From the NCBI RefSeq assembly GCF_009928415.1, contig NZ_JAABNN010000017.1, positions 35,512 through 99,511 of the forward strand: a stretch of DNA of 64,000 bases, read 5' to 3'. Position 1 is the first letter of the stretch; each line of letters starts with the position of its first letter. This document shows positions 27,031 through 35,966 of this stretch, in pieces. This DNA comes from Bacillus sp. USDA818B3_A (lineage in GTDB: Bacteria > Bacillota > Bacilli > Bacillales > Cytobacillaceae). The notes under the pieces were generated by a model. That model did not search any database. It was given only the letters and a program-made list of their open reading frames with translations, and was not told the origin of the DNA. The translations under genes were made by a program, and so were the position numbers.

Positions 27031-27130
27031 TGTGTCCGTAAGAAACTACAAATTAGATGAAGGATTAACTTTCTCATTTGTGGTTGTTCGTAATTTTCTC
27101 ATCACTTATTTTATCTCATGATAATCCTAT

Positions 27131-28114
27131 TTAATGTACCCCATTAAATTTAAAGCTATTTAATATTTTTGCAGCAGTGGTTTTCTTTGAATCAGGCAGC
27201 ATGATTTCAACAAAAGCATAGCCTTTCAAACGCTTCATCCTAACAACCCCATTTCCTGTATAGGGCTTCCCGTTTACTTTATAGGAGTATCCAGCTGCCA
27301 GGCCATTATTAAAGACAAAAGAGTCAAGAGGTGTTTCAGGAATTAAACTAACTGGGTCTGGTTTTTGAGACGAATCCGCTTTAGGGTACCCACATCCAGC
27401 ACAAGCCGAATAAACAACCAACATTTGCTGATTTTTATCTTTAGGATTCATAAACTGGAAACCTCCAAAGTCACCGCCTTCATGAGGACTTTTAATCCAG
27501 CCATCAGGGACTAATACCTGTATGGGTCCAATGGATTGAGAATGCAAGGTAATTTCGGTGTTAGGTTTTTTCTGCGGACTTTTCGTCGTTGTACTGTTCG
27601 GTTTAGATGAAGTCGGACGGGTGCTCACGCTTCTTTTAATATTAATGGTTCCTAATGGGTAGAATTGCTGAGGTTCGGAGGATCCTATAGCTTGAAATCC
27701 TAACTTAATCGGAACCGTCCCTTCCATATTTTTCACATCAAAAATTAATTTAAACTCAACTTCGGTCTGAGCCGGTATTTGTTTAGGTATATCAGATGTC
27801 TCTTTCGGGGAAAGGACAGTCGTGTTGCTAATCAGGGAAAATAATTCAGGCTTAAGAACCTGGGCAGATTCGTTTTTATTTTTGATTTTGAGATCTATTG
27901 AGATCATCTGCTCCTCTTGGGTAGCAGTGGCAGTTTCAATTATTAAACTAGATTCTTTTATCTCAGGATTTGTAGATGTGGTTTTCTTTTCAATAGAGGC
28001 ATTCACTGTTTTCGAAGATTGATCTTCAAACATTTTTGAATACGCAAATATAGTAATAGATAAAACTACAATAAGAAACAGAGAAAACTCAAAATACTTT
28101 CTATGTATTTTCAT
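27131..28114 (-). CDS. Membrane-anchored hypothetical protein with two beta-rich domains
   Basis: The 327-residue product has one N-terminal membrane helix (about 7-27). An immunoglobulin-like domain of the DUF4352/telokin type follows (about 55-160, e.g. MISIDLKIKNKNESAQ), then a Ser/Thr/Pro/Lys-rich linker (about 165-190), and a C-terminal domain (about 195-325) with a CAGCGYP motif. It probably sits on the outer membrane face. No function is recognised. ATG 28114 follows AAGGGGGG. It is convergent with the DUF1593 gene and divergent from the GH3 gene. Confidence 0.75.
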   Translation of the reverse strand: MKIHRKYFEFSLFLIVVLSITIFAYSKMFEDQSSKTVNASIEKKTTSTNPEIKESSLIIETATATQEEQMISIDLKIKNKNESAQVLKPELFSLISNTTVLSPKETSDIPKQIPAQTEVEFKLIFDVKNMEGTVPIKLGFQAIGSSEPQQFYPLGTINIKRSVSTRPTSSKPNSTTTKSPQKKPNTEITLHSQSIGPIQVLVPDGWIKSPHEGGDFGGFQFMNPKDKNQQMLVVYSACAGCGYPKADSSQKPDPVSLIPETPLDSFVFNNGLAAGYSYKVNGKPYTGNGVVRMKRLKGYAFVEIMLPDSKKTTAAKILNSFKFNGVH

Positions 28115-28426
28115 AACAAACCCCCCTTTTCTATATCTAACTTACTGTGATTTATTTTACCACAATTTTTAATATTAAATATATTATTAGTAAAGCATAC
28201 AAGGTATAACGTGACGTTTGCTGCTTTTGGCTTATTGTCAACTGTCGGAAGGAGCAAATATAATTTTACTAACTGGGAAAGTGGTTTGAAAGCCAATTAC
28301 CGAAGTGATGTTGAGATCTCAGATATTCAAAAAATAAATGCCACCAGTGCTGTATTTTTCATTTTAACGAACCTGTTATGACGAAAAGGAAAATCGAGAA
28401 ACATTGGTACAGGTGTAGGAAGGAAA
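28115..28426. other. Divergent intergenic region, nothing specific recognised
   Basis: About 310 bases between divergent genes. It should contain both promoters, but no box could be assigned with confidence. Confidence 0.5.
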
Positions 28427-29827
28427 ATGAATCTAATTTTTGAAGGCAGACATAAAAAATTAGATTCATATACTAAAATGATGACTAGAATGAATAGAAG
28501 AAAGAAAAACAAAAGATATGTTTTTTGGCTGATTGTTGTATTGCTTTTTTTGGCTGGTTTCGGTACGGCGCAGTTTTTAAAAAGGGGCCAAGAGACAAAG
28601 GTAGTAGTGCCTAATGATATAAGGGAAGTCTCTAGTCAGGATTCTGGGAAGAAAGATTCTAATTCATCCAAAGGGAACGGTACGGTATCTAACACGAAAC
28701 CGACTGAGAGGAAAGATCAGCAAACTACAGAGGATAAAGTGAATGCGTTGATTGAAAAGATGACTCTATCTGAAAAAGTCGGGCAGATGTTGATGGTCGG
28801 TTTTTATGGAAAACAAGAGGATGATCATATTATCAATCTAATACGTGAGCAAAAGGTTGGCGGCGTGATTCTGTTTGACCGAAATATGCAATCGCCAAGA
28901 CAAGTGGCCGAGCTAACGAATAAGCTGAAGCAGGATGCAGAGAGTAATGAAAATTCGATTCCGATGATGATAGGGCTTGACCAGGAAGGTGGACCCGTTC
29001 TCAGAATGAGAGATCAAGTTTCACCCATCCCGTCCGAGCAAAAGCTGGGTCAAAATGCGTCGCTTGAAGATGTGTATGATATTGCCAAGCTCAACGGTGA
29101 GGAACTGGCTGCTATGGGAATTCAAGTTGACTTTGCTCCGGTTCTTGATTTATCCGACCAGGATGAACGGTCATTCGGCAGCAGCCCTGATAAAGCCGCG
29201 CGTTATGGATTAGAGGAAGTTAAAGGATTGAATGATTCTCAGGTAACGGCAACAGTTAAGCACTTTCCTGGAAACGGCCGGGTGGTTGTTGATCCACATC
29301 TGGACGAATCTATCGTAAAGGTGGATAAAAGCACGCTCGAAAACGTGGATATGGTTCCGTTCAAGCAATTGATTGCCCAGCAAAAGGAAAATCAGTTTTT
29401 TGTCATGGTGACTCATGTAAAGTATCCAGCTTTTGATACGGAATATCCGGCGAGCATATCAAAGATAATTATTGAAGATTTGCTGCGGAAAAGTCTAGGA
29501 TTTCAAGGGATCGTGGTTACTGATGATTTGGATATGGGGGCTGTCAGCAAGTATTATTCCTATGAGCAATTAGGATATATGGCAGTCAATGCAGGAGCAG
29601 ATCTTCTGTTAGTCTGCCATGAATATGACCATCAGGTGGAATTATATAACGGCATTATCAAAGCGGTCCAAACGGGGAAACTTAGTGAAGAACGAATCAA
29701 TCAATCGGTTAAGCGAATTCTCACATATAAATTGGAGCATCTAACAAACAAGCCTGTCTCCATCACAAAGGCAGACCAGGTAGTTAGGAGTCCCGAACAT
29801 TTGGAGAAAATTGAAAAGCTAAAATAA
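28427..29827 (+). CDS. GH3 beta-N-acetylglucosaminidase-like protein, membrane-anchored
   Basis: The 466-residue protein has an N-terminal membrane anchor (about 27-43), a low-complexity linker (about 60-100), then a GH3 domain: VGQMLMVGF, GVILFDRN, GLDQEGG, FAPVLDL, KHFPGNG and the nucleophile segment VVTDDLDMG. It resembles the NagZ/YbbD group that removes N-acetylglucosamine from muropeptides and acts outside the membrane. The conserved His-Asp segment usually reads KHFPGHGDTxxDSH; here it is KHFPGNGRVVVDPH, keeping the final Asp and His but changing other positions. ATG 28427 has AGGAAGG close upstream. Confidence 0.85.
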   Translation: MNLIFEGRHKKLDSYTKMMTRMNRRKKNKRYVFWLIVVLLFLAGFGTAQFLKRGQETKVVVPNDIREVSSQDSGKKDSNSSKGNGTVSNTKPTERKDQQTTEDKVNALIEKMTLSEKVGQMLMVGFYGKQEDDHIINLIREQKVGGVILFDRNMQSPRQVAELTNKLKQDAESNENSIPMMIGLDQEGGPVLRMRDQVSPIPSEQKLGQNASLEDVYDIAKLNGEELAAMGIQVDFAPVLDLSDQDERSFGSSPDKAARYGLEEVKGLNDSQVTATVKHFPGNGRVVVDPHLDESIVKVDKSTLENVDMVPFKQLIAQQKENQFFVMVTHVKYPAFDTEYPASISKIIIEDLLRKSLGFQGIVVTDDLDMGAVSKYYSYEQLGYMAVNAGADLLLVCHEYDHQVELYNGIIKAVQTGKLSEERINQSVKRILTYKLEHLTNKPVSITKADQVVRSPEHLEKIEKLK

Positions 29828-29940
29828 TACAAGGGGTAGATTCCCCCAACGGGTTTACTTGTGAGGTGCAAAGGGGTTAAGCACGCAACCTAATCTAAAG
29901 CATAAATTTTCTCAACACAATTCACAGTATAATGCACATT

Positions 29941-29980
29941 AAAAAAGGCGTAGAGATGAAATATCCCACGCCTTTTTAAA
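29941..29980 (+). terminator. Rho-independent terminator after the GH3 gene
   Basis: AAAAAAGGCGT pairs with ACGCCTTTTT. Confidence 0.85.
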
Positions 29981-30004
29981 ATTTTCTTTTTTTCACAAAA
30001 CAAC

Positions 30005-30250
30005 ACGTAAGTTGTACAAGTTCATTAGAAGCTAAAGCAGAATTTTATAAATAAGGGGAGAAATTCCTCTTATTTATAAGATAGGACTGAAATAGCTTAA
30101 ATAGACGGAAGAATTCCGACTATTGACTCGAAAAACGTGAAAATGGTTAATTTTGCTTTGCTTAATCGGAAAACTTCCGCTTATATACCTCCAATCGAGC
30201 TCAATTCTGTAGACTAACCGAATTATCTCCGCTTATTTTTTACAATGTTT
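30005..30250. repeat. Dispersed intergenic repeat, copy A
   Basis: It shares an ordered series of segments with copies at 41150-41345 and 49522-49775: TAGACGGA, ATTCCGACTATTGACTCG, AAAAACGTGAAAATG, and CGGAAAACTTCCGCTTAT. Within each copy a GGAA-n-TTCCGCTTAT-like motif recurs about every 30-60 bases. It has no coding potential. Confidence 0.8.
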
Positions 30251-30373
30251 GCACCTTTAAGTAAACCCATTAAGATTTCCCGAGCTTTGTTTGGTTTTAT
30301 AGAAGACCGGCTATTTCCTAAGAACAATTGATAACTATGAGGACTCTATTAGATAAAAAAATCAGGATGAATG

Positions 30374-30503
30374 TCACCATGCTGCTTCCTTTGCTTGGAA
30401 AAAATCAATTAGTCCTAGATAGATTCCTTGAGCAACGCTATTACGGTAATTAGAGCTTTCAACTGTCGAATCATCATGTTGATTCGAGAGGAAGCCGAGC
30501 TCA
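30374..30503 (-). pseudogene. C-terminal fragment of an N-acetylmuramoyl-L-alanine amidase
   Basis: On the minus strand it reads ELGFLSNQHDDSTVESSNY then RNSVAQGIYLGLIDFF to a stop at 30374. This nearly repeats the last 37 residues of the intact amidase gene at 38919-40076, and DNA identity is very high (about nine in ten bases). Upstream the frame continues for about 40 codons with one TAG but no similarity to that amidase. It is a gene-end remnant from a duplication or recombination. Confidence 0.8.
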
Positions 30504-30716
30504 TGGAACTTTGCTAAATATTGGTTTGCGCTTTTGTTAGTCTAGCCATATGTGAGAGAATTATGATGATCATGGCTAATTCCAACACCAGTATTAAAGC
30601 AGATTGCCGCTGCAGCAAAAAATCAACAAATATATATATGTTCTAACCGTCTACCTAAAGGGGATTTAACTGTTAATTTCACTTTACTTTTTGCAATATT
30701 TTGATAAGATAGCAAA
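30504..30716. other. Intergenic remainder between the amidase fragment and the 62-residue gene
   Basis: Minus-strand frame shows SHDHHNSLTYG and other short pieces interrupted by a stop. They are not recognised and may be remains of another gene. Confidence 0.35.
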
Positions 30717-30731
30717 AAGGCGGTGATATGT

Positions 30732-30920
30732 ATGTCTAATAATGTAATTGAACTCCTTGGGGCACCATATGAAAGCTTGGTAGATGCACAGGTTGATAAG
30801 AGCCCTAGTGAAGTGGTGGTAACCGAAAACGGTGAGACGTTCTATATCGTGGAACGTGAGGTTTATGATGCCCAGTTAGTGTCACACAGATATAAAATCG
30901 TAGTAGAAGAAGGAGAGTAA
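30732..30920 (+). CDS. Small hypothetical protein, 62 residues
   Basis: ATG 30732 follows AAGGCGGTGAT at good spacing, and a terminator overlaps the stop, so a small real gene is likely. The product is acidic and beta-rich (MSNNVIELLGAP, VVVTENGETFYIVEREVYD). No family is recognised. The GTG at 30723 lies in the ribosome-binding site. Confidence 0.65.
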   Translation: MSNNVIELLGAPYESLVDAQVDKSPSEVVVTENGETFYIVEREVYDAQLVSHRYKIVVEEGE

Positions 30921-30933
30921 ACCTCTCCTTTTT
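30910..30933 (+). terminator. Terminator overlapping the stop of the 62-residue gene
   Basis: AGGAGAG, loop TAAAC, CTCTCCT, then T residues. Confidence 0.8.
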
Positions 30934-31192
30934 GTATGCGTGCCCAGCATGCCGTTAATGAAAGCTTTGAAGATGATAGAAGTTATGTGGTCTTTTTCAT
31001 TCCCTTAAAGGAATACATATATTTTATTCTGCCTAAAGGGGACTTTTTTAGAAACATTGCGATTGAAAAAATGGCCAGGAAAAGCTTGACCTTTAGAGGT
31101 CAGTTTTAATTGTAGAAATTATTTATCTCTTTTATATATACTTCTAAAGTTCAAGTTTACCAGAATGTAAAAAGTTTATGCTATTTTCGTAA

Positions 31193-31312
31193 TCACTTTA
31201 ACGTTTCAAAAATTCTATTTGCTAAAAGTTCATATCCTTTAGGACTCAGGTGAAAATCTTCTGGATTTGGCAGACAATCATCGTCCTTAAGCAATTTAAA
31301 AATGAGAATTTG
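31193..31312 (-). pseudogene. C-terminal fragment of an SGNH/GDSL lipase-esterase
   Basis: About 40 codons end DFHLSPKGYELLANRIFETL before a stop at 31193. The D-x-H-L-S-P-K-G-Y segment is the last catalytic block of SGNH hydrolases. No start or N-terminal GDSL block exists; the frame is cut by a hairpin at 31316. It is a decayed gene end. Confidence 0.55.
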
Positions 31313-31315
31313 AAG

Positions 31316-31347
31316 AAAAAGGCTGCCTAGGCAGCCTTAAAAAAATT
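31316..31347. terminator. Palindromic hairpin AAGGCTGCCTAGGCAGCCTT
   Basis: A perfect 20-base palindrome flanked by A-runs and T-runs, able to terminate on either strand. It lies downstream of the hxlR-type gene. Confidence 0.75.
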
Positions 31348-31399
31348 ATTCTCTTTCCTGTTCACTCCCTGCCACTCACCGAGAAATGAAGCTTTTATA

Positions 31400-31726
31400 C
31401 TATGCCCAGTATGAACCCCAGTATTTCATTTCTTTTATGATGGTATGTAAGGATTGTCCCTTTTCAGTAAGTGTATATTCGACTGTGACTGGTACTGTCG
31501 CGTGAACAGTGCGAATTAAAACACCGTTGGATTCTAGATGTCTTAGCGTATCAGTTAAGGCCTTTGGACTGATCTTTGAAATAGCTTTTTGTAATTCCCC
31601 GAACCGTTTTTTTCCTTCGAATAACTCTTTTAATACGAGAAAGGACCACTTTCCGCCAATGACACTAAGTGCTTTTTCAATGGAACATTCAATCTCTAAG
31701 GATGCCGTTTCTTTTACTTCACTCAT
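31400..31726 (-). CDS. HxlR-family transcriptional regulator
   Basis: The 108-residue protein is a winged helix-turn-helix regulator of the HxlR type: CSIEKALSVIGGKWSFLVL at the start and ELQKAISKISPKALTDTLR with RTVHATVPVTVEYTLTEKG in the recognition helix and wing. The N-terminal Cys14 is at the position of the redox-sensing cysteine in HypR/YodB-like members. It is divergent from an aldo/keto reductase operon, which it probably controls in response to electrophiles or oxidants. AAAGAGGTAG precedes the ATG. Confidence 0.9.
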   Translation of the reverse strand: MSEVKETASLEIECSIEKALSVIGGKWSFLVLKELFEGKKRFGELQKAISKISPKALTDTLRHLESNGVLIRTVHATVPVTVEYTLTEKGQSLHTIIKEMKYWGSYWA

Positions 31727-31843
31727 AGACTACCTCTTTCTCATTTATAGTAACTATAAATTTAATAGTAATTAACATTAAGGATAGTATATCAAAAATA
31801 TTTCAGTGGTTGTTGTTCAAAAAAAGAAAACGTATACTTTTTT

Positions 31844-31857
31844 TGTAAACGTTTTTT
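31844..31857 (+). promoter_or_regulatory. cre-like sequence before the first aldo/keto reductase gene
   Basis: TGTAAACGTTTTTT matches 12 of 14 positions of the catabolite-responsive element consensus. It could also be an HxlR operator region. Confidence 0.4.
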
Positions 31858-31889
31858 TATACATATGGAAAGAGAGGGAGATGAACCAA

Positions 31890-32816
31890 ATGAAATACCG
31901 TAAGCTTGGGAAAACAGATTTAAACGTTTCTGTTGTAGGAATCGGTACTTGGCAATATGGCGGCGAATGGGGAAAAGATTTCACACAAAAAGAAGTAGAT
32001 GAAATCTTAGACAAGGCCAAGGAAATGGGAATTAATTTGATTGATACAGCCGAATGTTACGGTGATCACCTTTCTGAAAAATTTATCGGCAGTTACTTAA
32101 AAAATCAAAAAAGGGAGGATTGGATCGTCGCAACAAAATTCGGCCACCATTTCCATGAATCCTTTACCCGTACCAATCATTGGTCTGCTAGTGAAGTAGT
32201 GAAGCAGTTAGATGATTCGTTAAAAGCTCTTCAAACAGACTATGTAGACATCTATCAATTTCATTCCGGCAGTGATGACGTCTTTCAAAATGAAGAATTA
32301 TGGACTATTTTGGACAAGCAGATGAAGGCAGGAAAAATCCGTCATCTAGGAATTTCCATCGGTTCGAACGAAAATATCTATCAAACGGACTTGGCAACGG
32401 AAGTCAATGCCAGTGTGATTCAGGTTGTATATAACCGGTTAGACCGTAAACCAGAGGAACAAGTTTTTCCTTCCTGTGAACGGCAAAATCTTGGGGTCCT
32501 GGCACGGGTTCCATTAGCAAGCGGTTATTTAAGCAGAAAGTATAAGCCGGGTGCAGTGTTTGATCAAAAAGATGTTCGGAATAACCATGAACAAAGTGAA
32601 GTGTTCAAACAGCTTAAACTAGTTGAAGAAATTGGGCGGAATGAAGTCCCAGAAGGAGTCAATATGGCTCAATGGGCACTTGCCTGGTGCCTACAGCATT
32701 CAGCTGTTACTAGTGTAATCCCAGGCTGTAAAAATGTAGAACAAGTTGAATTAAATGCACTGGCTGCAGACTTGGAATTGGTATCCGATCAGCATCCACA
32801 AGCGGTGGAAGTTTAA
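31890..32816 (+). CDS. Aldo/keto reductase
   Basis: This 308-residue (beta/alpha)8 protein is an NADPH-dependent AKR: GTWQYGGEWG, the catalytic Asp-Tyr in DTAECYGDHLSE, Lys in ATKFGHH, and His in YQFHSGSDD, with a cofactor-binding C-terminal region (SVIPGCKNVEQVE). It reduces aldehydes or ketones in the cytosol. I chose ATG 31890 because AGAGGGAG is well spaced for it; ATG 31881 is too near. It is the first of three oxidoreductase genes divergent from the HxlR regulator. Confidence 0.9.
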   Translation: MKYRKLGKTDLNVSVVGIGTWQYGGEWGKDFTQKEVDEILDKAKEMGINLIDTAECYGDHLSEKFIGSYLKNQKREDWIVATKFGHHFHESFTRTNHWSASEVVKQLDDSLKALQTDYVDIYQFHSGSDDVFQNEELWTILDKQMKAGKIRHLGISIGSNENIYQTDLATEVNASVIQVVYNRLDRKPEEQVFPSCERQNLGVLARVPLASGYLSRKYKPGAVFDQKDVRNNHEQSEVFKQLKLVEEIGRNEVPEGVNMAQWALAWCLQHSAVTSVIPGCKNVEQVELNALAADLELVSDQHPQAVEV

Positions 32817-32880
32817 ATAGAGTAATAGAATTTAGGTGCAGAAAATAATCATTTTTTATAAATGTGAGGAGAATGGAATT

Positions 32881-33720
32881 ATGACAAACAATTTACTAAG
32901 TACTACTACGTTAAATAATGGTGTAAAAATGCCTTGGCTGGGGTTTGGTGTTTTCAAAGTACAAGAAGGAGAGGAAGTCGTTAATTCCGTCAAGACTGCC
33001 CTTGAGGTCGGGTATAGAAGCATTGATACTGCAGCAATTTATCGAAATGAAGAGGGAGTAGGTAAAGCTATAGCTGAATCGAACGTACCTCGTGAAGAGT
33101 TATTTGTGACAACGAAGGTCTGGAACGGCGATCAAGGCTATGAATCTTCCTTGGCAGCTTTTGAAACTAGCTTGAACAAATTAGGTTTAGACTATTTAGA
33201 CCTTTATTTAATTCACTGGCCAGTACCTTCTAAAGGATTATATCTTGAAACATGGAAGGCACTTGAGAAACTTTATAAAGATGGGCGCGTCCGTGCCATT
33301 GGAGTAAGTAATTTTAATGTTAACCATCTCGAAGACCTTCTTGCAAACTGTGAAATTAAACCGATGGTCAACCAAGTGGAGTACCATCCAGTCTTTAATC
33401 AACAGGAATTACATGATTTTTGTAAAAAGAATGAAATCCAGCTTGAAGCATGGTCCCCTCTTATGCAAGGCGGTCTTCTTAACGACCCAGTCTTAGTTGA
33501 GATTGCAAACAAGTACAATAAGTCTACTGCCCAAGTGATCCTGCGCTGGGATATCCAAACAGGTGTCGTGACGATTCCAAAATCAATCAAACCGCATCGT
33601 ATTACTGAAAATGCGGATATCTTTGATTTTGAACTTACTCAAGAAGATTTAGAGCAAATCAGCACGCTTAACCAGAATAAGCGTCAGTTCGGTGACCCTG
33701 AAGTGGTTGGCAGAGATTAA
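32881..33720 (+). CDS. Aldo/keto reductase (YvgN/YtbE-like)
   Basis: The 279-residue protein is a typical AKR5-type enzyme: GFGVFKVQEG, the catalytic tetrad in DTAAIYRNEEGVGKA, VTTKVWNGDQGY and LIHWPVP, and the cofactor segment IPKSIKPHRI. Bacillus homologues (YvgN, YtbE) reduce methylglyoxal and other reactive aldehydes with NADPH. ATG 32881 follows GAGGAGAATGG. It is cotranscribed with the gene before and after it. Confidence 0.92.
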   Translation: MTNNLLSTTTLNNGVKMPWLGFGVFKVQEGEEVVNSVKTALEVGYRSIDTAAIYRNEEGVGKAIAESNVPREELFVTTKVWNGDQGYESSLAAFETSLNKLGLDYLDLYLIHWPVPSKGLYLETWKALEKLYKDGRVRAIGVSNFNVNHLEDLLANCEIKPMVNQVEYHPVFNQQELHDFCKKNEIQLEAWSPLMQGGLLNDPVLVEIANKYNKSTAQVILRWDIQTGVVTIPKSIKPHRITENADIFDFELTQEDLEQISTLNQNKRQFGDPEVVGRD

Positions 33721-33737
33721 TAGGAGGGAAACTCAAA

Positions 33738-34550
33738 GTGGAAAAGAAAGTAGTCGTTATAACAGGTGCAACAAGAGGAATCGGTCGTAATACCGCTTTA
33801 TTTTTTGCAGAAAAAGGATTTTTCGTGGTTGGAATGGGCAGAGATTCCGAAAAATTAAAAGAAGTTCAAACAGAGCTCGAGAAATTTTCTTCCGATCATT
33901 CGATGTTCTCTATGGATGTCACAAAGCCTGCGGAGATCCAACAAGTAGTTGAAAATGTTATCGATAAATATGGTCGAATTGATGTTTGGATTAATAATGC
34001 CGGTGCTTTCATGGCCATTGGTCCTACTTGGGAAGTGAAACAAGAAGATTGGATTAATGATGTCTCTACGAATCTATTTGGAACGTTTCACTGTGTCCAA
34101 GCGGTGGTTCCTGTTTTGTTAAATCAAGGATTTGGAAGGATGATTAATCTAGTTGGCGGCGGAACGATTGGTGCATTTAAATATGGTAATGGCTATGGAA
34201 CCTCCAAAACAGCAATTGCCAGATTAACTGAAAACCTAGTGGAAGAATTAGCAGAAACTCCGGTCAAAGTATTTGCATTAGATCCAGGTTTAAACGATAC
34301 AGACATGACACGTTACCAGCGATATACAGGAGTAGGACAAACGTATTTAACTGGAATCGAGTCATTATTCGAGCAAAACATAGATGTACCGCCGCATCAA
34401 GCACCCCAGTTTGCTTATTATATGGCGGCAGGGGAACTAGATGAGTATGTCGGTCGCGTCGTGTCTGTTTATGATGATTTAGAGCAATTAAAAACAGTTG
34501 CTGCTAACGCAAGTGATTCCGACTTCTATAAACTGCGGTTAAAGAAATAA
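33738..34550 (+). CDS. Short-chain dehydrogenase/reductase
   Basis: The 270-residue SDR (GTG start after TAGGAGGG) has ITGATRGIGRNTA for cofactor binding, INNAGAF, and YGTSKTAIA with the catalytic Tyr-Lys. Substrate unknown; its operon suggests detoxification of reactive carbonyls. A terminator shared with the convergent araR gene follows. Confidence 0.88.
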   Translation: MEKKVVVITGATRGIGRNTALFFAEKGFFVVGMGRDSEKLKEVQTELEKFSSDHSMFSMDVTKPAEIQQVVENVIDKYGRIDVWINNAGAFMAIGPTWEVKQEDWINDVSTNLFGTFHCVQAVVPVLLNQGFGRMINLVGGGTIGAFKYGNGYGTSKTAIARLTENLVEELAETPVKVFALDPGLNDTDMTRYQRYTGVGQTYLTGIESLFEQNIDVPPHQAPQFAYYMAAGELDEYVGRVVSVYDDLEQLKTVAANASDSDFYKLRLKK

Positions 34551-34629
34551 GTTCAAGTAATAAAAAAACATATTAGCTATTAGGTCGATAGAGTGGGGAG
34601 AGAGATTAATTAAAGAAGGCAGTGATAAA

Positions 34630-34673
34630 AAAAATAAATGCATCCGCTCTTTGTAAGCGGATGCATTTATTTT
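34630..34673. terminator. Bidirectional terminator between the SDR gene and araR
   Basis: AAATAAATGCATCCGCT pairs with AGCGGATGCATTTATTT. Confidence 0.9.
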
Positions 34674-34675
34674 GA

Positions 34676-35758
34676 TTATTCTACCTTTTTTGTTGAACTT
34701 CTTACGATAAGTTTAGGTTCAAATATAATGGGCTCCATACACTTTTTTCTTTTTTCTATTAAATCAATTAAGTTTTGAGCTGCCACACTCCCCATTTCTT
34801 CTTTTGGGTGATCGATGGAGGTTAATTTTACTTCAGAAAGCAGAGCTAAGTCTGAGTTATCAAAACTAACTAGAGAAATATCGACAGGAACTTTTAGCCC
34901 GAGTTCTCTCATCACGTTTAATACAAAAAGGGCGATTTCATCATTATAGCAAACAATTCCTGATGGACGTCCTAATTTATTTTCTAACAGACTTTTTATT
35001 TTTTCTCCTAGTAAATCCCTGCTGTTCTCGGAAGTATAGGTGACTAACATACTTGGCTCAGGAAAAAGTCCTTTTTCACGATGGGCATGTATAAAACCAT
35101 TCAGCCTGCTGACTCCCTGATTATCATCTGTTTTAAAAACCCCTAAAATTCTTTTATGTTCTAATTCAATCAAATGGTTTGCCGCCAAACATCCCCCTTT
35201 GAAATCATCCAGTTTCATTGTAGGTGCATGAATGCCTTCATAGGAAGCATTAATCATAATAAAGGGGATTTTATTTTTTTCTAAATTTAAGTAATACCCA
35301 ATATTGGGGTTATGGAAGGCACTTTTAGTAGGCTCAATAATTAAGCCATCAATGTGATTGGATAGGAAGTTTTCAAGTCCGATCCGTTCCTTTTGTACGT
35401 CATTATTGGTACTTGTTAACAATAATGAATAACCTGCATTAGAGAGTGTGTTTTCAATGCCTGAAATAATGGCCGGGAATATATAACTTGAAATATAGGT
35501 AGTCATGACTGCAATGGTTTTAAGTGGTCTCCTATTTGGCCGCTCGGTGGGCTCAGCTACAAAGGTACCTCCGCCTTGTCTACTATAAAGTAATCCTTCT
35601 GAAACCAGTTCTCCAATGGCTTTTCTTACTGTATGGCGGCTTACTTCGAATTCCTTCATGAGTTCTGATTCTGTGGGTAATTTTTCGTTTGATTTTACCC
35701 GTCCCTCCAGAATCCAAGAATGGATTCCTTTTTTAATTTGTATATATTTAGGTATCAA
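34676..35758 (-). CDS. araR: Arabinose-responsive repressor AraR (GntR/LacI hybrid)
   Basis: The 360-residue product has a GntR-type winged helix N-terminus (KLPTESELMKEFEVSRHTVRKA) and a LacI/GalR-type sugar-binding C-terminal domain (about 75-355), the chimeric layout and length of AraR. AraR represses arabinan and arabinose genes until L-arabinose binds. The start appears to be TTG 35758 (IPKYIQIKKGI follows); the ribosome-binding site is weak, consistent with low expression. Three AraR-like boxes lie in the divergent region to 36.4 kb. Confidence 0.92.
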   Translation of the reverse strand: MIPKYIQIKKGIHSWILEGRVKSNEKLPTESELMKEFEVSRHTVRKAIGELVSEGLLYSRQGGGTFVAEPTERPNRRPLKTIAVMTTYISSYIFPAIISGIENTLSNAGYSLLLTSTNNDVQKERIGLENFLSNHIDGLIIEPTKSAFHNPNIGYYLNLEKNKIPFIMINASYEGIHAPTMKLDDFKGGCLAANHLIELEHKRILGVFKTDDNQGVSRLNGFIHAHREKGLFPEPSMLVTYTSENSRDLLGEKIKSLLENKLGRPSGIVCYNDEIALFVLNVMRELGLKVPVDISLVSFDNSDLALLSEVKLTSIDHPKEEMGSVAAQNLIDLIEKRKKCMEPIIFEPKLIVRSSTKKVE

Positions 35759-35948
35759 CCGTTTTCATCTGCCTTTTATAAACATAGATTTGTTAAAATT
35801 ATATCCTTAAATAAATCAATAGGTTCGTACCAAATTAGTCATTTAGAAATAAAGCCTTTTCATATTATTCTGCCTCAAAGTTAATTATAAATCAATATCT
35901 ATCATAGTGTGGTATGTACAAGTTGTTTTGAAAAATGGATTTTCTAAT

Positions 35949-35966
35949 AAGTTGTACGTATAAATT
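35949..35966. promoter_or_regulatory. araR: AraR box 1
   Basis: AAGTTGTACGTATAAATT matches the AraR operator consensus (ATTTGTACGTACAAAT-like) around the TGTACGTA core. Its position near araR suggests autoregulation. Confidence 0.65.

Noticed and set aside
26843..27121. A 92-codon plus-strand frame after the DUF1593 gene
   Set aside because: It starts in a hairpin repeat, crosses the 95-bp dispersed repeat and has no ribosome-binding site.
22784..31400. Prophage or integrative element
   Set aside because: Fragments and repeats are present, but there is no integrase, tRNA, capsid or att-like direct repeat.
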